Assembly (NCBI GenBank): GCA_003344405.1 | Contig: NOWV01000006.1 | Location: 186,001 to 250,000, forward strand | Direction of reading: 5' to 3' | Length of the DNA: 64,000 bases | Source of the DNA: Trichoplax sp. H2 | Taxonomy: Eukaryota; Placozoa; Uniplacotomia; Trichoplacea | Shown here: positions 12,670 to 25,700 of the stretch, piece by piece | Layout of the letters: every line of letters starts with the position of its first letter | Numbering within the stretch: the stretch's first letter is position 1 | The notes under the pieces: model-generated | What the model was told of the DNA's origin: nothing | Database searches by the model: none | What the model saw: only the letters and a program-made list of their open reading frames with translations | Program-made: the position numbers and the translations under genes

Positions 12670-13420
12670 CAAAAGTCTTTAGCACAGTACAGAACCGATA
12701 CAGTACCATACAGAACACTACAGCACCGTACAGTGCTGTACCTTCCTTACTGTACAGTACAGTATACTGTACTGTAATGTACTGTACTGTATACTGTACT
12801 GTAATGTACTGTACTGTACTGTATACTGTACTGTACTGTGTGGAGTGCACGGGAGCCGTGCAAAGATCGGAGAAAACAAAACGACTGTAGCAAACAGACA
12901 GACGGACGCCATGCCGTACCGGCACTTTTTACACTTGAGTACTGTCAGGGAGTATTAAAAAAGATAGAGACGCGACAGGAAACGACCACAGTGGAAAATA
13001 ATGTGGAGGCTTATCATTTTTGGGGGTTATTCTACCGATGAAACCGTATACCATACTGCACAAAACCAATTTTGTAGGTTAATAGCAGCTAATTTGCACG
13101 TCCATTGCGGACAGTATAGTGTACCGTTACAGACATGCGATACAGTTGAAATGACCAGTAAAATAATCATCCTCCACGTTCTTAGCCAAGGGTCGTTGCC
13201 AGTCCCGTCCCGCCGTCCCGTCTCTTTCTTTGAATAGGTCCCCTGCTCCCTGATACTGTACTGTACTGTACTGGTATTTCTATGGCAGAGTGGTTCTCGT
13301 CCTTATAGAACTGTACAGTGTATAGTACCGTCAGTTTTCTTCTTGATACTGTACCGTAGTGTTGATACACTAGGAAACTACAGTACAGTACTGTACCATA
13401 GAGTGTCCAGCATACTGTAC
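12670..13420. repeat. Palindromic TACTGTAC/GTACAGTA repeat block
   Basis: Upstream of ATP5PO the sequence is dominated by TACTG/CAGTA units. Between about 12757 and 12840 they run almost without interruption (TACTGTAC, TATACTGTACTGTAATG and similar), and smaller runs recur near 13255 and 13320-13430. Because the unit is self-complementary, both strands carry the same motif and the array can fold on itself. Long open frames on both strands here (Tyr/Cys/Thr/Val-rich) follow from the stop-free repeat and are not genes. Related motifs occur at 5.98-6.43, 13.5-14.5 and 31.5-31.7 kb. Confidence 0.85.
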
Positions 13421-13864
13421 TGTAGAGTGTAGAGGTCAGAAAAAAAGCTGGGTTTTTCTTGGCTCTATGACATCCAGTTTGAAGTAGTCCTTGCCAGAAT
13501 ATACGTCCATACAGTGCAGCACAGTACTGTGCTATAGACACTACTGCTATAATAGGATTGTATGGAGCACTGGTTGACAGTACCCATCTTGGCAGAGGTC
13601 TGCAAAATCGATTGAGCTTAGTCCCATCCTGTATGGACGTGTAATTCAAGAAAAGGAAAGAATCAAAGTGCATGTATTAAAATAAACCGGTACAATACTG
13701 TACACTTTTTTTACAGTAGAAGTCTCTGCTGTAACCATAGACCAATAGAAGAAGAACTAGACTGATCACTCCCTCAGACAGACGGACGCCTCTTTACCAA
13801 ATACAAATGAGTCCGTCGTAAAATGGCTACTGTCTTTAGCGTGTTGTGTCTTGTAAAACTACAC

Positions 13865-14570
13865 GAGCGAATGAAGATCGTTGTACTGTACACTATACTG
13901 TACGGTGTACAGGTGCAGCCCTGAGTGACTGAGACCCATGAACAGTGTGAGTTGTGAAACTACACGAACGAATAAAGATCGTTGTACACTATACAGTACA
14001 CTATACAGGTGTAGCCCTGAGTGAGTGAGACCCCATGAACAGTGTGAGTTGTAAAACTACACGAACGAATGAAGATCGTTGTACACAATACAGGTGTAGC
14101 CCTGAGTGAGTGAGATCCCATGAAAAGTGTGAGTTGTAAAACTACACGAACGAATGAAGATCGTTGTACAGTACAGTACACTATACAGGTGTAGCCCTGA
14201 GTGACTGACACCGCATGAACAGTGTGAATGGTGAAACTACACGAACGAATGAAGATCGTTGTACACTATACACTATACAGGTGTAGCCCTGAGTGAGTGA
14301 GACCCCATGAACAGTGTGAGTTGTAAAACTACACGAACGAATGAAGATCGTTGTACACAATACAGGTGTAGCCCTGAGTGAGTGAGATCCCATGAAAAGT
14401 GTGAGTTGTAAAACTACACGAACGAATGAAGATCGTTGTACAGTACACTATACAGGTGTAGCCCTGAGTGAGTGAGACCCCATGAACAGTGTGAGTTGTA
14501 AAACTACACGAACAAATGAAGATCGTTGTACAGTGTACAGGTGTAGCCCTGAGTGACTGAGCCTTGCTCA
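13865..14570. repeat. Minisatellite, about eight units of 85-97 bp
   Basis: The anchor GTAGCCCTGAGTGA starts at about 13914 (as GCAGCCC), 14011, 14096, 14191, 14283, 14368, 14458 and 14543. Each unit continues with a conserved stretch (CCATGAACAGTGTGAGTTGT, ACTACACGAACGAATGAAGA, TCGTTGTACA), then a variable run of TACACTATACAG/TACAGTACAC before the next anchor. Unit length differences (85, 90, 92, 95, 97) come almost entirely from that palindromic core. Minus-strand frames through the array repeat the same peptide and are not supported as a gene. Confidence 0.92.
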
Positions 14571-15479
14571 TGACGTCTGCTTCTATTTTTAGCTTCAGTG
14601 ATGTGTTTGACTCGATACAGGTCAGAGTACCTCGGTTGTGTTATACAGTAGATCGATATCGTAGTCAAGACGAGTAAAGACGAAAGGACAGCCAAGAGGA
14701 AAGCAACCGAGTTAATCCATTTGCTGCCATTTGATCCAAGTGGAGGCTTGAAATTAACTTCTATTGCATTTATTCAACTAATATCAAGATCTAAAGTAAG
14801 TAAAACCTTCAGGGAAATTTCTATGTAACCATAGTATCGTTCAAATGAGTTCAAAACTAGTCCACCAGCACCAGCAATGCGTCTTTTATCAGCCCTATTG
14901 AGCAGTAGGATGAATTGGATGATTGCAATCAAAACATCATTCTGTATCAGTCAAGTCGATGATGGCAGAGTAGGAAAGTAATGCAAGCGAAAACCTCATC
15001 AAATGGATAGCACGTTATGACAGCATAGAAAATTCCTTGCAATGATAGTACATTGTAAGTTCGTGTGAGCAACAACCCCGGAAAACGACAAAATTGGGGA
15101 AGTACATGATCGCTGTAAAAATCAAAAAAAAAACAATAACAAAACGAAATTAATGACCATATTCCAATGACGGACCACTACAAAGTAGAAAACTTCTCCA
15201 CATGTTGGACTGTTCAACATAGATCAACTTAGGGTAGAGTACATTAACAGTCAGAAATAGCTGTAGTAGATACTAATCTCGGTTCGTAATTTGCCACCAA
15301 TGAGGTACTCTACTGCAGAGGATCAAGATAGATATTATTATTACCGAATTCACTGTCACCACTATCCATTTAGGGCGATGCAATCAAACTAGTATTTTCC
15401 ATTATTAGTCATATTGGGTATCCATCGCTACCGTGAACTAATTTTCAAAGACAAGGTGCTAATACTATCAACTTACATC
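14571..15479. other. Intergenic stretch, no gene seen
   Basis: Between the two tandem arrays this stretch has no conserved protein segment. Short pieces such as GGCAGAGTAGGA near 14965 also occur just upstream of the ATP5PO start (near 12631), suggesting diluted dispersed repeat sequence. Confidence 0.5.
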
Positions 15480-16620
15480 AGTGGGAGCAATGGATGGTAC
15501 TGTGTTGGTTAATTTACAACCAAATGAAGCTAAGTAACGTTGGTGTCTGCTTACATACATGATCAATGGAAGATGCCACAATTAATAGCAATCGATGGCA
15601 CTAGTTGATTGAGTTAGAACTAAATAAAGCTAGGCTACATTGATATCTTTTGCCGTACGTGATCAGTGTAAGATGCCATCTACTCATACTGTATAAATAG
15701 AAGCAATGGATGGTACTAGTTCATTAAGTTAGAATCGAGCGAAGCCAAGCTACGTTGATATCTTTTGCCGTACGGGATTAGTGTAAGATGCCATCTACTC
15801 ATATAAATAGAAGGAATGGATGGCACTAGTTCATTAAGTTAAAATCGAACGAAGCCAAGCTACATTGATATCTTTTAACGAACGTGATTAGGTAAGATGC
15901 CACCTACTCATACTGTATAAATAGAAGCAATGGATGGCACTAGTTCATTAAGTTAGAATCGAACGAAGCCAAGCTATATTGATATCGGTTGACGTACATG
16001 ATCGAGATGCTATATACTCACATAAATAAAACCAACGGATGGAGTACTCGATTAAGTTAGAACCTAATAAAGCTAAGCTACATCGATATCTTTGTAACAT
16101 ACATGATAGAGGTAAGATGCCACATACTCGCATAAATTGAAGCAATGGATGTCACTAATGGATTAAGTTAGAACCAAATGAAACAAAGCTACATTGATAT
16201 CGGCTGACGTACGTGATCGAGATGCTATATACTCACATAAATAAAACCAACGGATGGCAGTACTTGATTAAGTTAGAACCTAATAAAGCTAAGCTACATC
16301 GATATCTTTGTAACGTACATGATAGGGGTAAGATGCCACATACTCGCATAAATTGAAGCAATGGATGTCACTAATGGATTAAGTTAGAACCAAATGAAAC
16401 AAAGCTACATTGATATCGGTTGACGTACATGATAGGTGTAAGACGTTATACGAATATGTTCACATCAATAACAGCAATTAATAGTAAACTACATTGATAT
16501 CTTTCAGCGTACATGATAGTGTAAGATACTGTGTGCTCACGTACTGAAAATAGAAGCAATGGATGGTACTAGTTGATGAAGTTAAAACCAAATGAAACTA
16601 AGTCATATTGATATGACAAT
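15480..16620. repeat. Tandem array of 105-120 bp units with higher-order structure
   Basis: The phrase AGCAATGGATGGCACTAG or a variant recurs near 15486, 15587, 15703, 15814, 15925, 16031, 16140, 16246, 16357 and 16555, about 105-120 bp apart. Each unit carries ATTAAGTTAGAA, AAGCTACATTGATATC, a GTACGTGAT piece and AAGATGCCA...ACTCAT. Around 16004-16430 a two-unit block of about 216 bp is repeated nearly exactly (GATGCTATATACTCAC at about 16015 and 16230; CCACATACTCGCATAAATTG in both), so there is a second repeat level. The array ends about 180 bp before the CHMP2B start. Confidence 0.9.
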
Positions 16621-16804
16621 TAAATTAGGGATAGATCAATTTTTTTCTTATCTATCTATGACACATCCTAACTAAAAGCCTACAGTTCATATGTGTACGT
16701 ACAGTATACTGATTACAGTCAACCATGCTAATTAACCTTTTTATTATAACTATTGGTAGGGATCATCAGAATAGAATTAGACAAGGTACTGCTAGGGAAT
16801 CGAC

Positions 16805-18563
16805 ATGTTTTCCAAGAAACCAACCCTTCAAGGTATGTCCAGCTACTTGTTATTCGTATATCTCTACCTATCACTGAATGTATATCAGTAAGTCTATATT
16901 CGATATTCTTAGCTCTTTGAGCGATTCAATGTAATGATATTAAGCAATGGATGAGATATTTTAATTGATGGAATTAATTAGAATGTAAAGAATAATTATT
17001 AAACCGTAGATCGATCGATATATTCATTAACATTATTTAAAATGGCTTTGATTACAATGATACCTTAAAGGCAAAATATAAAAATACGTATGAATTCGTT
17101 AAATCTTACCCATATCGATGTCATTGCATTAGAACAATCTAGGCAACAAAAGCGCGAACTAAATCGCGTTCAACGAGATCTGGCTCGTGATAGAAATTCT
17201 ATGGAGAGGCAAGAAAAGCAGCTGGTAAATTAATATAGTAAATATAATAAAGTTGCTTATTACATTGTGAATTTATGATTTCATATTCGTCACATCTGAT
17301 AACCTAAATGAGCGTATACTTCTGGTAATCAAATTTCAATTATCATTGCGATAGGAGGCCGAAATAAAGAAGATGGCCAAACTAGGCAATAAACAGGTAG
17401 ATCAATTTCTTCCTAATCCTACGGCATTGATAATTCTTGATTCGTTGTATTGTACTACTACATGTAGTAATTAAATATGTATCTTTCATATACGCGTATA
17501 CTTCATTTAATTTACTCATACGATTTTGTATGTTAACTGCTACTTTACTAATTTAGGCGGCTACAGCTTTGGCGAAACAGTTGCTTAATTTACGTAAACA
17601 GAAGGCGAAGTCCTTGGGAGTTCAAACCAAAGTTGCAGCAGTAGGATACCAAACTCAGGTTAGCTTGTAATGTTGTAAAAGTATATTGTACGTATACTCG
17701 TATATAGGCTTGGTATTCATAGGGCATTATTGATATTAGTTACTTTCCTCAATTACTTGCAGTAAGTTAATTTTAACAAATCAGAAATCAATTATCAAAA
17801 TCTGTTCTTCACGTTAATATGTCAATTGTACTGTTTAATTAAGGCTATACAGTCTAATATGAAAATGGCTTCAGCTATGTCATCGGCATCAAAGGTAGTT
17901 ATCTGAATTAAATCAGATATTACTTTCCGAATTTTTGATCATTTCTATTCCAATAATTTTATAGACTATGACTGCTATGAATAAACAATTAAATCTAAAA
18001 GAGTTGCAAGCCACGACACAAAACTTTCAGAGAGAAACCGCCAAAATGGATATGGCAGATGAACTGCGTAAGCATTCAAAAGTGCATATATGGCACTGTC
18101 AGATAGTCACTTATTTATTGGTTAGACCATGTAATGCGCTAGTATTTTATCGAATTAATTGTTACAATCATTGATTTATTTATAATAGTAAATGACACAC
18201 TTGATTCTGTACTGGATGGATCTGGAGATGAGGAGGAACAAGACGCTATCGTCAATCAAGTTCTCGATGAAATTGGTATTGAAACATCTGGCAAGGTCTG
18301 TATACATGTAGTATATTATGTTAGCATGTCGATTGTAGCCAAGGTTGTTTAAAAGTAGTAATGAATGATTACCTTCTTGTATTAGTCATGCACTAGTTTA
18401 AATTTTTATACCTAAAATGAATGGAAATTGTAACAAAACTACTTGTCGCTTCGTAACGTTGTAGTTATCTGCTGCACCAGCCCCTGGTGCCTCGATGCCT
18501 GCGAAAGCCTCTACTACTGGAGTTGAAGACATTGAAGAAAAATTAAGGCAATTGCGAGCATAA
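16805..18563 (+). CDS. CHMP2B: Charged multivesicular body protein 2B (ESCRT-III)
   Basis: CHMP2B is a cytosolic ESCRT-III subunit that polymerises on membranes in endosomal sorting and abscission and recruits VPS4. Eight exons (16805-16832, 17133-17224, 17355-17396, 17557-17658, 17844-17894, 17965-18067, 18189-18295, 18465-18563) sum to 624 nt, giving 207 residues plus stop; the human protein has 213. The N-terminus is basic (MFSKKPTLQEQSRQQKREL). The core helices read EAEIKKMAKLGNKQ, AKQLLNLRKQKAKSLG and SNMKMASAMSSASK. The acidic C-terminal part has NDTLDSVLDGSGDEEEQ and IVNQVLDEIGIETSGK, which matches CHMP2B rather than CHMP2A. It ends in EDIEEKLRQLRA, a MIM-type helix for the VPS4 MIT domain. 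It is convergent with intersectin, and a tandem array lies just upstream. Confidence 0.96.
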
Positions 18564-19751
18564 CGATTTTTTAACGCTTTATGACCGCTACCTGGCTACC
18601 TGCAATGTTTATAAGATTTTTAGCGTCAAACAATATTGACACTCCTAAAATTTAATGTACGACTTACTGTATGATCCGTGTGTATACTGTATAATCATAT
18701 AGTTAATAGCATATGTTATGCTAATAACAGTACAGTATATTTATGTCTAGGTTTCGGTGTCAATTCGAACAGTTATACTAGAAAAAATATTATATATATC
18801 TATCAGGCTTAAGGAAAATTTAAATACATTCAGCCTATGATGGAGTAATTTATTTACTGTATTATAGCAGCTTGAATACCAACATTTTGACTGAAATGTC
18901 AATACATTTAATCACCTACGGTATGATATCATTAACAAAGTGTGTGGTATACGTACGGTTACGGTACTTATCGTAGGAATCTCGTTTATTTTTAACGCTA
19001 ATGTTGTCGTAGTCGTTTTAAACTAGCATAATTTAATTCCTATCATGTTAGTTTTACGAAATTACAGCGTAATGTAATCATATCGGCTAAAGTAACCAAG
19101 GCGCCGTTGATTTATTGCCTGTATCAAGATTGTATCTATTCTAAAAATCGCTTCGATAGACTGATGGTTGGCAATTAAAAATGATTTCACTGACATTAAA
19201 TTATGTTTACTCTTGAATAATTAGTTGCTTCTTGCTGAATACTAAAAATCAAAAAAGTTTTTTATTTTTGACGACTGGGTATACTGTAAGCAATTAAGAT
19301 TTAATCCGTGTAATTTTATGAAATTTAAGAAAGTTATTCAGTTAAAATTAATAAAAACAGTAGGTAATGGTCACCGATAAGTGCAGATATCCATGATAAT
19401 ACATTTAATCAGCTATGTGAACACATGGTAAATACTACTTTTCATATATTGTACAATAATTATGATTAATCGCAATAGTAACCCTTTGACAAAAATGATT
19501 TAAAAATGTTTTCGTCAACTAGATAATTTTCTTGAAAGAAATTAAGACCACATCAGTGCAAAACAGCCACCGATAAAATTGCTAAAACATATAGTCAGTT
19601 TATCCACATATATCACAAAATTAGGTCCAATACAGAAGTCAAATATCTAAATCGCTGATATCGAGGTATATTTTAGTAAGCTCCAATCGCATCCTAAGTT
19701 TTACTTGTTCATCGTGAACAAGCAATATTATATAAATTTCTAAATAACTGT
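18564..19751. other. Convergent intergenic region between CHMP2B and intersectin
   Basis: About 1.2 kb of AT-rich sequence lies between the two stop codons and should contain both 3' UTRs. No third gene, RNA gene or clear repeat is seen. Confidence 0.5.
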
Positions 19752-22700
19752 CTATTGATATATATCATCAGCACCGGAAGATTGATACAATAGATTAATT
19801 TTGATGTTTAGTGTACCAGTATTAACGCCATTTAACTTTATGCTTTTCTTCCAAGGTCCCAAACCATCATTAATAAGTTGAGAAAGAGGAATAGTAGCAC
19901 TGCCCAAGAAATCTTGATAAAAATACCATAAGACATTGCGTTAATTATTTTACAAAGGAAAAGTGTATAATTACGGGTATATCAAATACAAAATTACCAT
20001 CAGGGGCATAGTATCGTTTATCCAGAATGGTTAATAATAATAATTCTTGCGCCATGTTTGCTGCATAAAAATGTAACTAATAAAAGGACATACGTCAGAA
20101 TCGTTAGTCAGCAAGTATTATGAGTAGCTAGATTATATTAGATGTACCGAACTGGCTATATTACCGTGGAATTCCAAGTTGGAGTTGTTGTTGATGGTTG
20201 CACTTTTGTTGTTTGCTTTTGCTTGGCTAGGTTTACTTGCACATAGGGATCACATTTCCCTAAAATAGTATAGCGATTGAAAGATGTTAAGATCACACAG
20301 GCTTTACAAACTGAAACTAGCTAAATGTTACCGATAATTTTATAACGACAATTTACAGAATTATCATTCATATAATCGTATACCCACCATCACGCTTTAC
20401 TGTCTTTAAATCTTGTGCATCTATTACGAACACGGTAAGCTGTGCTTGACCTACATTCGCCTTTAGTTTTGCAGCTGGAAGAAATATCATCAAATTAGCT
20501 GTTCAAGGTAGCTGATTTTAGAGTAGAACAGTTAGAATCTGGTGTTAACAACTGACCTTTCTTTGTCTCCTCGCCTTGTTGGCGTTCAATTTTCTTATAT
20601 TTGTGCGATGCGCCTACAATTTTCTTTACCCATAAATTCCTGTTTTAATGTAATTTGTATCAGACTCGCTTTTACACCTGGTAAGATGACTTAATTTGTT
20701 TACCCTATTCAAACAGCAACTAACCTTTCACTCTCCTTATCTACTTTCAATGAAATCCATTTCTCGCGGTATAAAATGGAAAACATAGTTTTATCTTCTA
20801 TAATATTAATTTAAATGGTCGTTAATCCAGGGCTATATCTACTTTGACAATGTGCAATGTCGTCTTATCTACTAAATTTTAATTATATTTAGTAATGTTA
20901 TTACAACTACAGTACCTGCAGGATCATCGCTGACTTTTTTCACGTTAACTTCATTTAACATGAAAGGCTTTAAAAGATAAAGAGTACAGATCTATGTGAG
21001 GAGTTACCGTAAGGAACTTGTTGATATCGCATTATCTACGAACTTTACCGGTTTATACATTTGATACTTTTCATCACTTTTTTCAAAAAAGACTCTTGAA
21101 ATAGTGCTCGATTTTAGCGGTTTCGTTAATAGTAAAAAGTCGTTAAACAAGAAGGCGACTAGTTCCCGATTAGATTTAGCCTATATTTGACCAGGATTAG
21201 CAACAGATATACTTTACATCAGCTTACATTATAGGATTGCTCTAACATTTCTATATTACATCTATGATATGCATATATTATGATGACATTCTGTAATACC
21301 CCTCACCCTACCTTAACTACAGGGCCAGAATGGAGAAGTTTGCGTTGACCTAAGCAGTTAGTTTTAGAATTGAACACGATATCCTATATAATTAAAATTA
21401 AACATAATTACTTCATTATAATCAATATCCTAAACTAAGAAATATCAGTACTTTAGTAAAAAAGATTTCCAATTAACGTATAAATACCTCCGACGAATCA
21501 CTACAATTAACATGGTGTTGAAGCCAAAGGAACTTGTCTGCAGTCTCCTTTTGTGTCACACTTTCGTTAACCTAAGATAGCAAGTACGATTACAATATAT
21601 TAAAGTTACAAATACCTGTACGTAGAACGAGCAATTTTTATATAATTATGATTACAAAAGTACTACAATAAACCTTTTTGCATAAATCAATAGCAGCTTT
21701 TCTTGCGCTTTGAAAACTTCGATAATCAGAACTAACTTCTGGTGTGTACTTCATAATCTATTTACGAAACAGAATGTTACACATATTACATGCAACTTTT
21801 TCTTGATAACTACCATGAAAACATAATACATTGTTACATACCTTATCCAGTAATAGCGGGTATCTCGTCACTCGTTGCATTGGCTTCAAAAGAAAGGAAC
21901 TTAACGGTAACCCTTGCGATCGCGGGTCAGCGGAACATCGCTGTAAACATGATTATAACCTGGTTTAATATATTCAAATTCGTAAAAATACGAGAGCTAG
22001 CAATATTTCTAAAAACCTTTTGGTATTCCTTGAATTCTGTATCAGAATTCTTTTCCTGAAGGTATTTGCATGCAGCCATTTGATGGCTGCAAAATACAGC
22101 ATAAGGCATCATTGTTGGTAACTGCAAGATATGTTCGCAAACAGTAACCAAATTTAAAAGTTGCTCGTGGTTGAGATGTCATCAAATAACAATGAAATTA
22201 TGCAATTTTGAAATTCTTACAACGTCACGTAATACTGTCGCGAAAGCTTCAGCATCATTGCCACTTTGGGATTTTTGTTCTATTGCTCTAAAATCATATT
22301 AACCTATTAGGAATGCAGTTAATTTATCTAATAGCTCGAAATCAATACACTTACTGTAATAGTTTGGTGCTGCATGATATTACATCAGACCAATTAATAA
22401 ACAACTTATCAAGATCCTCTTGATCAAAGTTATTATCAGCTCTCATAGGAACAATGTATATCTAGAAATTCAAGTATTTTCATTACTGCGGTTATATGCT
22501 TTAGCAAGATTTATTAATAAATATCTATGCTATGACCGTTTCGATTTTAACACAACTGCAATGTATTACGTCCAATCATTTGTTTATCGAAAGCAATATT
22601 AAGATATTGTTTCCAGAATAAGCATACTTCATTGATAAGTATAAGGTCTTTCAAATACTTTTCTTCCGTTTCAATAAACTCTTTGATCGTCAACTGAGAA

Positions 22701-25700
22701 ATGAGAAAAATCAGTATAAGACTGCAAAATTTTAGATTAATTTGGGTAAGATATCGAAATAATACCATTCTTGCATCTAGTGATTCACTTTCAGTTCCTA
22801 CGAAAGCATATGACATAATTATTATAAAAGTTCCACAATTAGATTCAGATATATCATCTTATCTAATTTGTCTCAGTTTACCTGTTTCCGTTTCCGTATG
22901 ATTTGACGACAGCGATTGCACAAACGTTGCAGGGAAGTAACCAATAACTCCATTTAGTTCCCCTTGCCACCAATCATTGTCATCGTTTTCTATCACGTTA
23001 ATAATATTGCCTTGATGAAAGGCAAGTTCGTCCGGTTTACTTGCTGAAAAATCGTATATTGCCAGCACTTGGTCTGCAAGAAAAATAAAGATGTTAGTAG
23101 AAGAGATAACAGGTACTCGGTCGTTCCAGACATACTTGCGAAAGCAGGCGTGTTGTCAGTGTCACTTTCTGGAGGCTATTTTTTCAAAATAAATTTGAAT
23201 TACATTATATAAAGACACAAGATGTAAGTGTACTTTTTCGCAAAGCTATGATGCACAACAACCTCGTTCAATTCCGTCAATTGAACATAACTTGCCGGAA
23301 ACCAACCACGTACAGAATCAGAGGGAGAATTCTGAAGCATTAATTCATAAAATAAATTCCATAGCATAACCTCTCACATTAGAAAGGTGGTTGAATTCAA
23401 TAGCAACAAACCTGTAGTTCTCCTTCCCACCAGCCGTTCGTTTCTTTATTCAGCACCAGAATTACATCATTTTCGTAAAATGATATCTGGCTGTCATCTT
23501 GCTTCGTATAATCCGATATAGCCTTCACGTATTCGGGAGAATTATCTTTATTTTGTACCACTAGTTCTACGTAATTTGCGGGAAAAATGCCAGACTTTCC
23601 TTTACAGTTGCCTTTCCACCAATCTCCTTCGCACGATATTATTAGGATTCTATCACCTTCATCGAATTGCAGATCCTCCGCTTCGTTTGATCTGTAATTG
23701 TATAAAGCAACACCATATTCCTCTCTTTCAAATGCGTATGTTTCACTTTCTGATACACCAATGGTAGTAGGTGAAGCAGCAGGTGAAGCGCTATTTTTTC
23801 GTTCAAAATTGGCGGCAGGTATTATTGAATTTGTGCTTGTATCATCCATTTGGGGGAGATCCTCTATTTCTAAGTATGTGCTTGGAATAAGTCCACGTCT
23901 TCCATTGAACTCTCCAGTCCACCATCCATCTCCTGATCGTTCGACTATGGTGATATAGTCATTTTCTTTAAATGACAATTCATCATCTGCCGTCTTATCG
24001 TAATCAGCAATTGCTCGAGCTATCAATCCTTTCGTAGTTCTCTGTGAACCATCACTTCTGAGGGAAGGGTTGCCAGATTGTAGCGACAAGGAATCTGTAT
24101 TTATATCTTCAGTAGATTTATGCGGTTCAACAATTTTTTCAACAAAGTCTCTAGGAAGAATACCTACTTTGCCATTTTTTTCACCATACAACCAACCATC
24201 ACCTACATTTTCATTTTCAAAGATCTAGTAGAGTAACATAGTACAGCCGAAATAAAATTTATCACAGGTAATTTAATGCTGATACGTAGATCGAAGAATG
24301 AATAGGCATATAAATAGATGCTTCAACAAAAAAGAAAGTAGTACACACCATCAGTTTGTCTCCAACTTCAAGCGAAATTTCATCATCATTTGAAGCATCA
24401 AAGCTATACATAGCTTTGTAAGGAACAGTGTTTTTAGATTCATTTGTATTACTTTGAGGATTTGCAAGTTCCATCGTAATTCCAGCCATAAATGCAGATG
24501 TTGCTCCAATAGCTGAAGTTAAGGTCTTTCTTTTCTGTTTAACCAGTGCAGTTTAAATTAAAGAATTTTGTAAATAAAGTCATCCATTAATTAATTAATT
24601 ACTTACTGAAAATCTAAGTAGATACCCTGATGCATACTTACAGCATTTTCAGCAGGTTCAAACGCAGATTTCCATGCTATTTCTTTGTCATCAGATGTAT
24701 CGGTATTGGCCATAGAAACGGATGTATCTGTCGATGCCTCAAATGCAGCAAAATTACTTTGATTGGTAGTGTCCCATGACATCGATCCAAAAGCATCTAC
24801 ACCCACTACTTTTTTGTTTGTATCTTCTTGATTTTGATCCTTATTAGAGCCTACTGTAGACCATTCCGCACCAATATTACCCATAATATCGTCAGTGCCT
24901 GCATTACTAGTTTTGTTTTCGATGTTGCTACTTTGCTGTGGCCAGTTAGTATCGAAAGCATTTCCTAAGTTACTACTAGTGGTATTTTTAGTTTCAAAAT
25001 TATTTTGAAAACCAGAGAATGGACTAGATTTTTTGTCATCAGATCCAAAATTGCTTTCGAACAAGTTGGAAGTTGCAGCCTTATCTTTACTAGTATTATC
25101 ATCTGTATTCAAAAGTAGTCCAAAGGCATCATTTTTTTTATCTTCTTTCGTTTTTCTAGCTGTTGTGGAATTCGATGGACTACTAACGTCTGTCCAATTG
25201 ACGCTAAATAGATCATCATTTTGTGATCGTGCTTTATCATTGCTTACGCTGGATTGATTTCTACTGGTATTTGACATTGTATCTAGAGATAATAAATCGC
25301 TGGATGCTGTGCTCCTATGAATAACAAAAAAGTTATATAAATACGAACTCATAGTTATCAAGTATCAACACAAAAGCTTGAGCATTTAGAAATGTATCAC
25401 TTTAAGAAACATTTTACAGTTTATCCATACTTTTTTCCACTTTTAAACTCGAACTGTCGCTGCTTGACGTCTTTCATTTGCTGTAATTTCTGCAATTCGA
25501 GATTTCGTTTCTTTACATCTTGTGATAACTCCTATAATAAGTATCGTAATAGAAAACTAGCATCAATGCGCACAGCAGTATTTTGCGATCAATCGGTATT
25601 GTTATCATACATCTCGATGAGATATAAGGCCTCCAAATTCAGTCTGCTTTAATTGTGTATCGTTATTTAGCTTTTGTAAGTTCATTTGCAACCGTTGTAA

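Noticed and set aside
12579-12925. Overlapping open frames of 64-103 codons on both strands upstream of ATP5PO
   Set aside because: They run through the TACTGTAC palindromic array, give Tyr/Cys/Thr/Val repeats on both strands and overlap ATP5PO exon 1.
13182-13673. 163-codon minus-strand open frame
   Set aside because: The longest frame in the block, but it follows repeat-derived, stop-poor sequence with no recognisable domain or splice context, and shares dispersed repeats with 35.2 kb.
13865-14570. CRISPR-like array
   Set aside because: Direct repeats of 85-97 bp abut without unique spacers; eukaryotic intron-rich context; it is a minisatellite.
13960-14695. Repetitive open frames translating to a recurring peptide
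   Set aside because: These are translations of the minisatellite in shifting frames; unit lengths that are not multiples of three break any single frame.
23576-25257. Plus-strand open frames opposite intersectin
   Set aside because: Shadows of the long SH3 and linker exons on the minus strand.
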